A stretch of DNA of 43,113 nt from Alcanivoracaceae bacterium (GTDB lineage Bacteria > Pseudomonadota > Gammaproteobacteria > Pseudomonadales > Alcanivoracaceae), in the NCBI GenBank assembly GCA_027324795.1, contig DAHVSB010000005.1, positions 1 through 43,113 on the forward strand. The letters are read 5' to 3'. The notes beneath the pieces are model-generated. The model saw only the letters and a list, made by a program, of their open reading frames with translations, did no database searches and had not been told where the DNA came from. Below, one piece after another: positions 26,722-37,090 of the stretch; position 1 is the first letter of the stretch, and each line of letters opens with the position of its first letter. The position numbers and the translations under genes were made by a program.

Positions 26722-27468
26722 CTACGTAGTTAACGTTTCCATCAGGTCAATCATGAATTCCACATCTTCGCTGCGAAACTCTTCCCAAGCATCAAAGCCC
26801 AGGTTGCTAAGGATTTCTTTGCCATTTTCAGTGCTATTCATGTTCAGCAATGCATCCAATAGGACTTGGCGATGCTGCTGCATTCGTGGACCAAGCATAA
26901 GCCCGTGGCGCACCACCTGAATGTCGCTAGTCACCAGCACTCGTAGCTTGCTTCTAACAATAGATGATAGATTTTCGTAAGCGTCTTTTAAGAAGAAACC
27001 CACATCGGCATCCCCATCCATAAGCGCTTTAGCCACCAACACATAAGTGTCTCGCTCAAGCTTAGTGGCGGTGCTAGGGGTCACATCTGCAGGCTCAAGC
27101 ATAATCATACCCATGGTATTCACGTCGGGCTGAGCGGTGAGAGCAATTCGTACCTCTGGACTAAGATCCTCCACTGCCTGCACAGGGCTTGAGTCGGCTA
27201 CCACAATGACAGCCTCATCCGCGTGGTTTGCTGGCCGTGCCACCCCCACAAAGCCTTTCTCGCGCACCAATAAGGCTGCATCCGCTGGGTTGGCATATAT
27301 CATGTCTACACCATCACTCTGAATCGCGTCTTGCTGCTGCGAAAAGCTATCATGAAGTTCAAGGCGAACTCTTTCATTGAGCGTGTTTTGCAACCAGGTA
27401 TTAAAAATAAACCAGCCTGCAATATGTGTTGGCGGGAAATCAGGGCTTACCGTATTAATTAACGTCAT
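26722..27468 (-). CDS. PhnD-like substrate-binding protein lacking a signal peptide
   Basis: A 248-residue protein with the PhnD/SsuA-type periplasmic-binding fold. Landmarks: a short strand at the N-terminus (VSPDFPPTHIAGWFIFNTWL), DGVDMIYANPADAALLVREKGF, where these proteins have 'VDiay..p', a hinge AVIVVADSSPVQAVEDL, and the C-terminal ALLNMNSTENGKEILSNLGF. Normal members are secreted and feed an ABC transporter. This one starts MTLINTVSPD with no signal peptide and has no permease or ATPase gene near it, so it is presumably cytoplasmic and used as a ligand sensor. AAAGGTG precedes the start. It sits between the PAS gene and an unknown gene in the operon. Confidence 0.8.
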   Translation of the reverse strand: MTLINTVSPDFPPTHIAGWFIFNTWLQNTLNERVRLELHDSFSQQQDAIQSDGVDMIYANPADAALLVREKGFVGVARPANHADEAVIVVADSSPVQAVEDLSPEVRIALTAQPDVNTMGMIMLEPADVTPSTATKLERDTYVLVAKALMDGDADVGFFLKDAYENLSSIVRSKLRVLVTSDIQVVRHGLMLGPRMQQHRQVLLDALLNMNSTENGKEILSNLGFDAWEEFRSEDVEFMIDLMETLTT

Positions 27469-27514
27469 AATGCTTACACCTTTTATTATCGTAATTTATG
27501 GCGGTGCTAAATAA

Positions 27515-27991
27515 CTATGCACTCAAGTGTTGAGCGACAAATTCTTCTATTTTTTTCCGCGATGGTTTTCTTCTTACAGAAGCATAGCCCACGATTTCAC
27601 CATCACGCACGGTGGGAATAATCGTTGCTAACACCCAGTAGTAACGGCCATCTTTGCGTAAATTTTTAATGTAACCCTGCCATTTGTTGCCAGCTTTAAT
27701 GGTTGACCACAAATCCGCATAGATTTCTGACGGTATGTCAGGGTGTCGCAATATGCATTGCTGGGCACCGATAAGCTCCTCACGGCTGTATGCAGACATA
27801 TCAACAAAAGACTTATTGCATTCTGTAATACGGCCTTCAAGATCGGTAACTGAAACAATTAAACGACCATCAGGATACGGGACCTCTTCGTCCACCACCA
27901 ACACCGTCCTGGTGCTTCCATCGTGGAACGTGATTTCTCGTGTTTCATAATCGCCAGACACATCTGCGGCGGTAATGTCTTTAATAACCAT
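27515..27991 (-). CDS. Stand-alone Aer-type PAS domain protein
   Basis: A 158-residue protein made essentially of one PAS domain (about 38-145). It carries the signature of the aerotaxis receptor Aer: SVTDLEGRITECNKSFVDMS, then RHPDIP (82-87), LWSTIKAG, Trp104 in KWQGYIKNLRKDG, and YYWVLATIIPT. In Aer these residues surround an FAD that reports redox state. Here there is no membrane helix, HAMP or chemoreceptor signalling domain, so the output must go to another protein. The N-terminal ~35 residues are unassigned. GGGGGT precedes the start. Second gene of the roadblock/GTPase operon, 30 bp after the roadblock gene. Confidence 0.87.
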   Translation of the reverse strand: MVIKDITAADVSGDYETREITFHDGSTRTVLVVDEEVPYPDGRLIVSVTDLEGRITECNKSFVDMSAYSREELIGAQQCILRHPDIPSEIYADLWSTIKAGNKWQGYIKNLRKDGRYYWVLATIIPTVRDGEIVGYASVRRKPSRKKIEEFVAQHLSA

Positions 27992-28021
27992 TGCTCGACC
28001 CCCAAATTCATATTATTTTTC

Positions 28022-28384
28022 TTATAAAGCGTTGGCGATGGCATCCGCAGCGCGCTTAACGTCTAAAAAGATTAATCCCAATTTAGCATCAGGGCGTGCT
28101 AGCACTGTGCACACAGCATCCTCACCCGCTTGCACGAGCAACACATAGCCCTTGTCTCCGCGAATTAATACTTGCTCCAATGTGCCACGGGCAAGCTCTG
28201 AAGCAATACGATCACCAAGCGAAAGAACGGCTGCACTCATAGCACCAACGCGGTCTTGGTCTAAACCTGCTGGCAGGGCCGCAGCAATCATTAAGCCATC
28301 CGTTGAAATTACGGCCGATGCTTCGACATCTGTGGAGGAACCATTGAGATCACTAAGAATTGAATTGAGTACATCTGTGCGCAT
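28022..28384 (-). CDS. Roadblock/LC7 domain protein (MglB/CvnB-like)
   Basis: A 120-residue single-domain protein: EASAVISTDGLMIAAALP, then VGAMSAAVLSLGDRIASELARG, strand EQVLIRGDKGYVLLVQAG, and a final helix KRAADAIANAL. This is the classic roadblock layout. Such proteins dimerise and bind Ras-like GTPases; MglB is the activating protein of MglA. First gene of the leftward operon, with AAGGAAT at a good distance from the ATG and a candidate promoter ~100 bp upstream. The GTPase it presumably serves is five genes downstream. Confidence 0.9.
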   Translation of the reverse strand: MRTDVLNSILSDLNGSSTDVEASAVISTDGLMIAAALPAGLDQDRVGAMSAAVLSLGDRIASELARGTLEQVLIRGDKGYVLLVQAGEDAVCTVLARPDAKLGLIFLDVKRAADAIANAL

Positions 28385-28461
28385 AACAATATTCCTTAAT
28401 TAATATTAACTTTTTTGTTATCAATCTGCGCAAGCCTTTAGTATTAGGGAAAGATTTGCCT

Positions 28462-28491
28462 AATAACTTTTTGCTATGTCGCCAAGGTCAA
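28462..28491 (-). promoter_or_regulatory. Candidate promoter of the roadblock/GTPase operon
   Basis: On the minus strand TTGACC (28486-28491) and GTTATT (28462-28467) are 18 bp apart, which would give a ~70-base leader before the roadblock gene. The -10 is imperfect. The 211-bp gap 28385-28595 contains nothing else I can support. Confidence 0.35.
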
Positions 28492-28595
28492 TTAGTACGC
28501 ACAAAGAACTAGATTGTCAAATACTTTTACAATGGATATTCGTTTTACGTTTAGCGCCGAAGAATCGCAAGGGGAAGAGATTAAAGTGAAGAGAA

Positions 28596-29066
28596 TTACT
28601 GAGTAAATTGCCCCACCAAACTAGCACCGCCCAAACAAGCATCGCCTTTAAGTATCATCACTTGCCCCACGGAGTAGCTTGCTGTTGGCGCTCCAATGCC
28701 ATGTCGCCACAAACTGGTTAATCGCCCAACAAACGGCATATGGCTCACAATCAAAAGAGGTTCAGTGGCGGCTGGCGCTGCAGACAGTGTTGTCAGCAAC
28801 TGGCTCACACTGGCTTCAGGTACTAATAGCTCTGAGGTTTCAATACGAGAGATAGACAGGTTGCGGGCAATGATGGCTGCCGTTTGCTGCGCCCTAATAT
28901 AAGGGCTAGCGAGAATGGCTGTGGGAAGCTCCACTTCCGTTTGCTCCCCGATCCGCTGCCAGAGCGCGTTTAGGCGCTCTTTTCCCTGTGGCGTTAATTG
29001 GCGTTCAAAATCCGTATTTGCATTTGGCTCCGCCTCGCCATGGCGGGAAATAAACCACAAGCTCAC
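28596..29066 (-). CDS. sixA: Phosphohistidine phosphatase SixA
   Basis: A 156-residue histidine-phosphatase superfamily protein. The catalytic RHG motif is at the N-terminus (WFISRHGEAEPNA), with SPYIRAQQTA carrying the second conserved Arg and SHMPFVG the second His. SixA removes phosphate from phosphohistidine, in Escherichia coli from the nitrogen PTS protein NPr. The GTG start (GTGAGC) overlaps the gpsA stop TGA by 4 bp, so the genes are coupled. Length matches Escherichia coli SixA (161). Confidence 0.92.
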   Translation of the reverse strand: MSLWFISRHGEAEPNANTDFERQLTPQGKERLNALWQRIGEQTEVELPTAILASPYIRAQQTAAIIARNLSISRIETSELLVPEASVSQLLTTLSAAPAATEPLLIVSHMPFVGRLTSLWRHGIGAPTASYSVGQVMILKGDACLGGASLVGQFTQ

Positions 29067-30094
29067 TCGCCTAACCCCACTGTAAACTCAACGTCATAGC
29101 TGTGGTCGCCCCCCATTAGCTTTTTAATAACATCTGATAAAGGCAACTGACGAAATAGAATATCATACAGCCCTGTGGCAATAGGCATGTAAATATCAAG
29201 CTGCTGAGCCCGCTCAGCAACTAGTTTAATTGTGTTGATGCCTTCAGCTGTCTGACCCAGGCTAGCGACGGCTTCTGCCACCGTTTTTCCTTGCCCCACC
29301 TGAAAGCCCACTTGGTAATTACGAGACAGTGGCGAAGAGCAAGTTACCACCAAGTCGCCCACGCCAGCCAAGCCTAAAAACGTCATGGGGTTGCCACCAA
29401 GATGAGCAGCAAAGCGGCTCATTTCAGCTAAGCTACGTGTAATTAAAAGCCCTCGTGTGTTATCACCTACTCCTAGTGCCGCCGCCATTCCTGTGGCAAT
29501 CGCGTAGATATTTTTTAATGCGCCACCTAGCTCAACGCCAAACATATCGTCACTTTGATATACGCGAAAATACTCGCAGGAAAGCGCCGCTTGAATCCGT
29601 TTGCACAACGCATCATCTTCACTAGCAATTACCGTGCCCGTGAAGGTTTTATCCACAATTTCTTTGGCTAAGTTAGGGCCGCTCAAAACACCCACGCGCG
29701 CTTGTGGCCATTCCTGCATTAATAGTTGGCTCATAAGCTGAAAGCCATCCGCAGCGATACCTTTAGTACAGCTCACCACCATGGCGCCCTCAGGCACGTA
29801 AGGGCATGCCTTACGCAACACTTCCACAAAAGCGCTACTCGGCACCGCCACAAAAATTAATGTTGCGTTCGCTAAACTGGCAATTAAATCATCGCTGGCG
29901 CAAACGCCAGAGGGCAAAATACTGCCGGGCAAGTATTTTGGGTTCTCGCTGTCATCATTAATAGCGGCAGCGGTTTCAGCGTCACGAACCCAAAGCCGAG
30001 CTTCATGGCCGTTTTCCGCCAAAATAGTGGCCACTGCTGTTCCAAAACTGCCGCCACCTAAAACCACAGCGACATCTTTATGTGCATTACTCAT
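29063..30094 (-). CDS. gpsA: NAD(P)-dependent glycerol-3-phosphate dehydrogenase
   Basis: A 343-residue cytosolic enzyme that reduces dihydroxyacetone phosphate to sn-glycerol 3-phosphate for phospholipid synthesis. The Rossmann motif VVLGGGSFGTAVA is at the N-terminus, followed by VSCTKGIA, SGPNLAKEI, GALKNIYAIATGM with the catalytic Lys, NTRGLLITRSLAEM and LAGVGDLVVTCSSPLSRN. Length is the usual ~335-340. It is the middle gene of a three-gene run: 15 bp after the large membrane protein gene and overlapping sixA by 4 bp. Confidence 0.97.
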   Translation of the reverse strand: MSNAHKDVAVVLGGGSFGTAVATILAENGHEARLWVRDAETAAAINDDSENPKYLPGSILPSGVCASDDLIASLANATLIFVAVPSSAFVEVLRKACPYVPEGAMVVSCTKGIAADGFQLMSQLLMQEWPQARVGVLSGPNLAKEIVDKTFTGTVIASEDDALCKRIQAALSCEYFRVYQSDDMFGVELGGALKNIYAIATGMAAALGVGDNTRGLLITRSLAEMSRFAAHLGGNPMTFLGLAGVGDLVVTCSSPLSRNYQVGFQVGQGKTVAEAVASLGQTAEGINTIKLVAERAQQLDIYMPIATGLYDILFRQLPLSDVIKKLMGGDHSYDVEFTVGLGE

Positions 30095-30109
30095 ATCTAA
30101 TCCTTTGCT

Positions 30110-31681
30110 TTAAGGACGAGGCACCGGTGTTATGCTCTCAATATCGTTAAGCTGATAATGATACTCGGTGCTGCCAGCGCCCATGGGTACGCGAATAGTA
30201 ACGTAATAACCTACATTCGTCAGTTCTCCTGCACGCGTGCGCCCCTTAGTATCAACAACCTCCACCCACTTGTTCAGCAGCGTCTGATAAGGGTTAGGTG
30301 TGTTCGTTGGCTCGGCTTCTCCGACTTCCTTTTGTACCTCTATATCACCGCTTAATGCTCGAGCATCTTCGTCCACAAGTTTCTCTTCATCTGGACGCGC
30401 TACGTAAAAAGTTTCGCCTGAGGCCAGCTGGATAGAGATAACACTATAAGCAGGAAAAAACACTTCCACCCCACCTGCGCCTATTTTTTGCAGCAACAAC
30501 AGCCCTCTTTCCGTGGCCTCCTGCAGCACACCTTCGCGCAGGTTATTGCTATCCCGAGCATTCACCGTTACTTCTTGGCCAACAAAACTTGCTAGCTCAT
30601 TAAATTCTACACTTCTGTTGGCTAATGCTTCTTTAGCGCTTAGTACCTGTATCTCTAGCTCATTGGTTTCCGTGGCGTCCACCATCTTAGTGACCTCGAG
30701 CCCACCGGCGGCCGGTTGCCACCCTTCATCAGTTCGCCTAAAATCCAAACGCCATTCTTCAACGCGCTCATTCTCCAAAGTCACTAACATACGCACCACA
30801 CCCGTACCCTGCAAAACCTTCATATGGGCATCTAAGAGCTGTATCTTTCTAATTAATCGGCTCGGATACCTATCTGCAATACGCTGTTCAAGCAAATAAA
30901 CTAAGGTGTCCTCGTGATCATATGCGGGATCCACTTGGCCAAACTTAAAGCGCAATTTATTTGTATGAATGAAAGTGTCGCCTGCTAAATACGTCATTTG
31001 TTCGCTAGGCAAAACAAGCTCAATTTGAGCTGCAAGTTGGTTTTTATCTAGGGGATACCAAGCTAAATTAAGGCGATATCCGCCCGTTATTATTTTTGTC
31101 TGAAAACTACCGTCCATGGGATCGCGCCAGGAAACATGGACCTTAGGACCGTCAATGTCGGCAGCGTTAACCACCATCTCAAGGGGCGAGCGCGTATCAA
31201 GAGGCTTATCAAACACTAGTCGCACCTCTTTATCAGGCAAAAACTCATTACCTGTATGGATACTAAGTATGCTGCCGATTAACTCAGTGCGAGTAGGTAC
31301 GAAAGCCTCACCCTGCAAAACACCAGCCAGATGCTCATTTTTACGCCGGCGGACATCTCGCCACATGGCCATTTCCGTGGCTAATAAAGAGCCATCAAGA
31401 TTATCATCTTTGTTGGCTTGCTGACCGGCGAGAAAATAATCCTGTACAGCGGGCAATTGCACCAGATACAGCGTGGAAGAAAATAACAATGCCGCAAGGC
31501 CGAGGGCACGCAACAGCACCCATGGGAATAACCGCCACCATTGTTCGCGAATATCCGTAACAGGAAACAATGGCCAAACTAGCCAAAACCACAGCAAGCG
31601 CCCCTGTTCGATATTGCGAATTAAGAATACTGTTGCAAGCCAAAAGACTAACAGACCAACAACAAAAACCGTGCTTATCAT
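30110..31681 (-). CDS. Membrane-anchored protein of unknown function with two small beta-barrel-like repeats
   Basis: A 523-residue protein I do not recognise. The N-terminus has a helix (about 4-24), a Trp-rich hydrophobic stretch (LLWFWLVWPLFP), and another helix near 52-72. The remaining ~430 residues are soluble and look periplasmic or cytoplasmic without clear motifs. Near the C-terminus two segments resemble each other: FVGQEVTVNARDSNNLREGVL... ending VISIQL, and LLNKWVEVVDTKGRTRAGELT... ending IESITPV. Both read like an Sm-like small beta-barrel. The ATG at 31681 is chosen because AAGGTGG lies ~10 bases upstream; a TTG at 31690 is too close to it. It heads the run with gpsA and sixA. 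Confidence 0.75.
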   Translation of the reverse strand: MISTVFVVGLLVFWLATVFLIRNIEQGRLLWFWLVWPLFPVTDIREQWWRLFPWVLLRALGLAALLFSSTLYLVQLPAVQDYFLAGQQANKDDNLDGSLLATEMAMWRDVRRRKNEHLAGVLQGEAFVPTRTELIGSILSIHTGNEFLPDKEVRLVFDKPLDTRSPLEMVVNAADIDGPKVHVSWRDPMDGSFQTKIITGGYRLNLAWYPLDKNQLAAQIELVLPSEQMTYLAGDTFIHTNKLRFKFGQVDPAYDHEDTLVYLLEQRIADRYPSRLIRKIQLLDAHMKVLQGTGVVRMLVTLENERVEEWRLDFRRTDEGWQPAAGGLEVTKMVDATETNELEIQVLSAKEALANRSVEFNELASFVGQEVTVNARDSNNLREGVLQEATERGLLLLQKIGAGGVEVFFPAYSVISIQLASGETFYVARPDEEKLVDEDARALSGDIEVQKEVGEAEPTNTPNPYQTLLNKWVEVVDTKGRTRAGELTNVGYYVTIRVPMGAGSTEYHYQLNDIESITPVPRP

Positions 31682-31777
31682 CGTATTCAAGCCACCTTAT
31701 TAGCTATCCTTTAGCTTGCAAAACTAGCACTCTTCTTCTAAATATTGCAGGAGCCAGTTCACTTCTTCTATTAATTA

Positions 31778-31810
31778 TTGGGCCCAACCATGCATAAAAC
31801 CACGTGGTTT
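31778..31810. promoter_or_regulatory. Two adjacent perfect palindromes in a divergent intergenic region
   Basis: TTGGGCCCAA (31778-31787) and AAACCACGTGGTTT (31797-31810) lie 9 bp apart between the divergent start codons at 31681 and 31973. The second is a 14-bp perfect palindrome. Either could be an operator; no regulator is assigned. Confidence 0.35.
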
Positions 31811-31852
31811 CGGCTAGAAGTTATTGTACACATTTTTTGTATGTCAAAAGAC

Positions 31853-31881
31853 TTGTTTTCACTCTATTTCAAAGGTATATA
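31853..31881 (+). promoter_or_regulatory. Sigma-70-type promoter of the PA3496-family gene
   Basis: TTGTTT (31853-31858) and TATATA (31876-31881) are separated by exactly 17 bp. This gives a leader of about 85 bases before the start at 31973. Confidence 0.55.
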
Positions 31882-31972
31882 AGCGCTGTAAATAGCAATG
31901 ATTTTTCGTTGCTGAGGTGTTTCTAAAACAGAATCTCTTTGTTTGTTGTTAGGTATAACAGGAGGGTCTGCA

Positions 31973-32209
31973 ATGACCGAGCGCCATGATGACACTGATT
32001 ATAGTGATGCGGATGAGCAACTTATGAGTGATGACATTGAGCTGCTAGATGATGAAATAGCAGAAGATGAGATTGAAGAGGAAGAAACTTCCTCATCCAC
32101 ACGTGGTTTTAATATGGAAATCCGACAACGAATCGAGGACCGCTTAGAACAGCGCCGACTAGAAAAGGAGCTTGGTGGTTATGATTCCTATGACATGGAT
32201 GATTATTAA
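31973..32209 (+). CDS. PA3496-family small acidic protein
   Basis: A 78-residue protein. The first ~50 residues are extremely acidic (Asp/Glu-rich), and the C-terminal part is a basic helix with MEIRQRIEDRLEQRRLEKEL. This 'RRxIEDxLExRRLxxEL' arrangement is that of the Pseudomonas PA3496 family, annotated as a putative envelope integrity protein. Its biochemical role is not known. The ATG at 31973 has AGGAGG seven bases upstream, which fixes the start. It is a single gene with its own promoter and terminator, running convergently towards sucD. Confidence 0.83.
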   Translation: MTERHDDTDYSDADEQLMSDDIELLDDEIAEDEIEEEETSSSTRGFNMEIRQRIEDRLEQRRLEKELGGYDSYDMDDY

Positions 32210-32227
32210 TCTTCAATGACACAAAGC

Positions 32228-32260
32228 GCAGCCCCACATCAACATGTGAGGCTGCTTTTA
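32228..32260 (+). terminator. Intrinsic terminator of the PA3496-family gene
   Basis: A long stem GCAGCC(C)CACAT / ATGTG(A)GGCTGC with one mismatch and a CAAC loop, then TTTTA. It separates this gene from the convergent sucD stop at 32274. Confidence 0.85.
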
Positions 32261-32273
32261 TATGACCGCTACA

Positions 32274-33152
32274 TTACCAACCTGTAAGCTCTTTTAAAGC
32301 TTCACCAAGTTTTGCGGGGTTGCGTACTGTTTTCACCCCTGCAGCCTCAAGGGCTTTAAACTTCTCGTCGGCTGTGCCCTTACCTCCAGAGATAATTGCT
32401 CCAGCGTGCCCCATGCGTTTACCCGGAGGGGCTGTTACACCTGCAATATAAGACACCACTGGCTTACTCACATGTTCCTTAATATAAGCTGCAGCTTCGT
32501 CTTCAGCTGTGCCGCCAATTTCACCTACCATAATAATGGCTTCGGTGTTGGGGTCATTTTCAAACAGCTCAAGAGCATCAATGAATGTCATTCCGGGAAT
32601 TGGGTCACCGCCAATGCCAATACAGGCGGATTGGCCAAAACCCAGAGCTGTGGTTTGATTGACCGCTTCATAGGTCAAAGTACCCGAACGCGAAACAATT
32701 CCCACGCGACCAGGCTGGTGGATATGGCCAGGCATAATACCTATTTTGCATTGTTCACCGGGAACAATGATTCCTGGACAGTTAGGACCAATCAGTCTCA
32801 CGCCGCCTTTTTGCACCAAATATTCTTTCACAAACAGCATGTCCATTGCTGGAATGCCCTCTGTGATGCACACAATCAGCTCAATGCCCGCTTCCGCAGC
32901 TTCTATAATGGAATCTTTGCAGAAAGGCGCTGGAACATAAATCACCGAGGCAGTAGCCCCAGTTGCTTCAACAGCTTCTTTTACAGTGTTGAACACAGGC
33001 AGACCAAGATGTGTTTGGCCTCCTTTGCCTGGCGTTACACCACCCACCATTTGAGTGCCATACTCAATGGCTTGTTCTGAATGCAGAGTGCCTTGGGCGC
33101 CAGTGAAGCCTTGGCAAATCACTTTGGTATTACGATCAATTAAAATACTCAT
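32274..33152 (-). CDS. sucD: Succinate-CoA ligase subunit alpha
   Basis: A 292-residue subunit carrying the CoA-binding Rossmann domain ([19 protein letters not shown]) and the phosphorylated active-site His in [20 protein letters not shown]. It converts succinyl-CoA to succinate with formation of nucleoside triphosphate. Length equals Escherichia coli SucD (289). The start overlaps the end of sucC by 4 bp. Last gene of the TCA cluster; no leftward T-rich hairpin of its own was found before the convergent terminator. Confidence 0.98.
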   Translation of the reverse strand: MSILIDRNTKVICQGFTGAQGTLHSEQAIEYGTQMVGGVTPGKGGQTHLGLPVFNTVKEAVEATGATASVIYVPAPFCKDSIIEAAEAGIELIVCITEGIPAMDMLFVKEYLVQKGGVRLIGPNCPGIIVPGEQCKIGIMPGHIHQPGRVGIVSRSGTLTYEAVNQTTALGFGQSACIGIGGDPIPGMTFIDALELFENDPNTEAIIMVGEIGGTAEDEAAAYIKEHVSKPVVSYIAGVTAPPGKRMGHAGAIISGGKGTADEKFKALEAAGVKTVRNPAKLGEALKELTGW

Positions 33153-34318
33153 TTTGCACTCCCAACTGCTTCTACAATTCTTTCTGCCGCGTCATTAAAG
33201 CCTGTTGCGGCAATAATGTTCATGCCACTTTCTTCGAGCAGGCGACTGCCAAGCTCGGCGTTATTTCCTTCAAGGCGTACAACCACTGGCACTTCAACGC
33301 CCACTTCTTTAACCGCGCCAATAATGCCTTCAGCGATTAAGTCGCAGCGCACTATGCCACCAAAAATATTAACTAATACACCTTTAACTTTTTCATCTGA
33401 AAGAATAATTTTAAAGGCCTCTGTAACTCGCTCTTTGGTAGCGCCACCCCCCACATCTAAGAAGTTGGCTGGAGAACCACCCTTTAACTGGATCAAATCC
33501 ATGGTTGCCATGGCCAAACCAGCACCGTTTACCATGCAGCCAATATTGCCATCGAGTGCCACATAGTTAAGATCCCATTCAGCTGCGCGTCGCTCGCGTG
33601 GGTCCTCTTGAGTTGGGTCGTCAAAACGCTGTATCTCTTGCTGACGGTACAAAGCGCTTCCATCCACATTTACCTTGGCATCGAGGCAATGCAAATTACC
33701 TTCCTCGGTGATTACCAATGGGTTTACCTCAAGCAGCGCTAGGTCGCGCTCTTCAAACATCTTGGCTAAGCCCAAAAAGATCTTAACAAACTGGCTGATC
33801 TGCTGGCCTTCTAAACCGAGTTTGAAAGCCATTTCACGGGCTTGATAAGGTTGGGCACCAACAAGTGGATCCACAGCTGCTTTTAAAATTTTCTCAGGTG
33901 TTTCCTCAGCCACTGTTTCAATTTCCATGCCACCCTCTGTGGAGGCCATAAACATTACGCGGCGAGTGCTCCTATCTAATACAGCCCCCAAATAAAACTC
34001 TTTTGCAATGTCTGTGCAAGGCTCCACTAAAATTTTAGATACGGGCTGACCATTTTCATCCGTTTGGAAAGTGACTAAACGCTGCCCAAGCCACTGGTTA
34101 GCGAAAGCTTTAGCCTCTTCAACATTATCCACAAGCTTTACGCCGCCAGCTTTTCCACGTCCGCCGGCGTGAACTTGAGCTTTCACCACCCAACGATCGC
34201 CGCCAATTTCAGCCATTTTTGCCGCAACTTCTTCAGCGCTATCACAGGCGAACCCCTTAGATACAGGTAAGCCATACTCAGCAAACAGCTGCTTTGCTTG
34301 ATATTCATGTAAATTCAT
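33149..34318 (-). CDS. sucC: Succinate-CoA ligase subunit beta
   Basis: A 389-residue ATP-grasp subunit. N-terminus [22 protein letters not shown], nucleotide-binding [30 protein letters not shown], and [10 protein letters not shown] near the CoA-ligase interface. Length matches Escherichia coli SucC (388). Translated just upstream of sucD with 4-bp overlap. It follows lpdA by 65 bp, a gap that holds a strong terminator hairpin. sucCD may therefore be transcribed by read-through or from a separate promoter. Confidence 0.98.
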   Translation of the reverse strand: MNLHEYQAKQLFAEYGLPVSKGFACDSAEEVAAKMAEIGGDRWVVKAQVHAGGRGKAGGVKLVDNVEEAKAFANQWLGQRLVTFQTDENGQPVSKILVEPCTDIAKEFYLGAVLDRSTRRVMFMASTEGGMEIETVAEETPEKILKAAVDPLVGAQPYQAREMAFKLGLEGQQISQFVKIFLGLAKMFEERDLALLEVNPLVITEEGNLHCLDAKVNVDGSALYRQQEIQRFDDPTQEDPRERRAAEWDLNYVALDGNIGCMVNGAGLAMATMDLIQLKGGSPANFLDVGGGATKERVTEAFKIILSDEKVKGVLVNIFGGIVRCDLIAEGIIGAVKEVGVEVPVVVRLEGNNAELGSRLLEESGMNIIAATGFNDAAERIVEAVGSAK

Positions 34319-34350
34319 ATGTAGCTTCCATTTAATTATTTTTGAAAATA

Positions 34351-34379
34351 AAAAAGGCTTGAGAGTAGCAAGCCTTTTT
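34351..34379 (-). terminator. Intrinsic terminator between lpdA and sucC
   Basis: An 11-bp perfect stem AAAAAGGCTTG / CAAGCCTTTTT with a 7-nt loop, followed on the minus strand by more T residues (TTTATTTT). It lies about 5 bp past the lpdA stop codon and 32 bp before the sucC start. Confidence 0.85.
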
Positions 34380-34383
34380 ATGG

Positions 34384-37060
<2,677 letters not shown>

Positions 37061-37090
37061 ATTCGGTCCTTATTTCTTCAATACTGTTGT

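Noticed and set aside
28532-28606. A 24-codon plus-strand reading frame (MDIRFTFSAEE...) next to sixA
   Set aside because: No ribosome-binding site, overlaps the end of sixA on the other strand, and has no recognisable features.
31790-31882. A 30-codon frame starting at an ATG in the divergent gap before the PA3496-family gene
   Set aside because: No ribosome-binding site, and it runs straight through the best promoter of the next gene.
32406-33080. Long open frames antisense to sucD, sucA and sdhA
   Set aside because: They mirror strongly biased codons of well-identified genes on the other strand and have no protein-like features.
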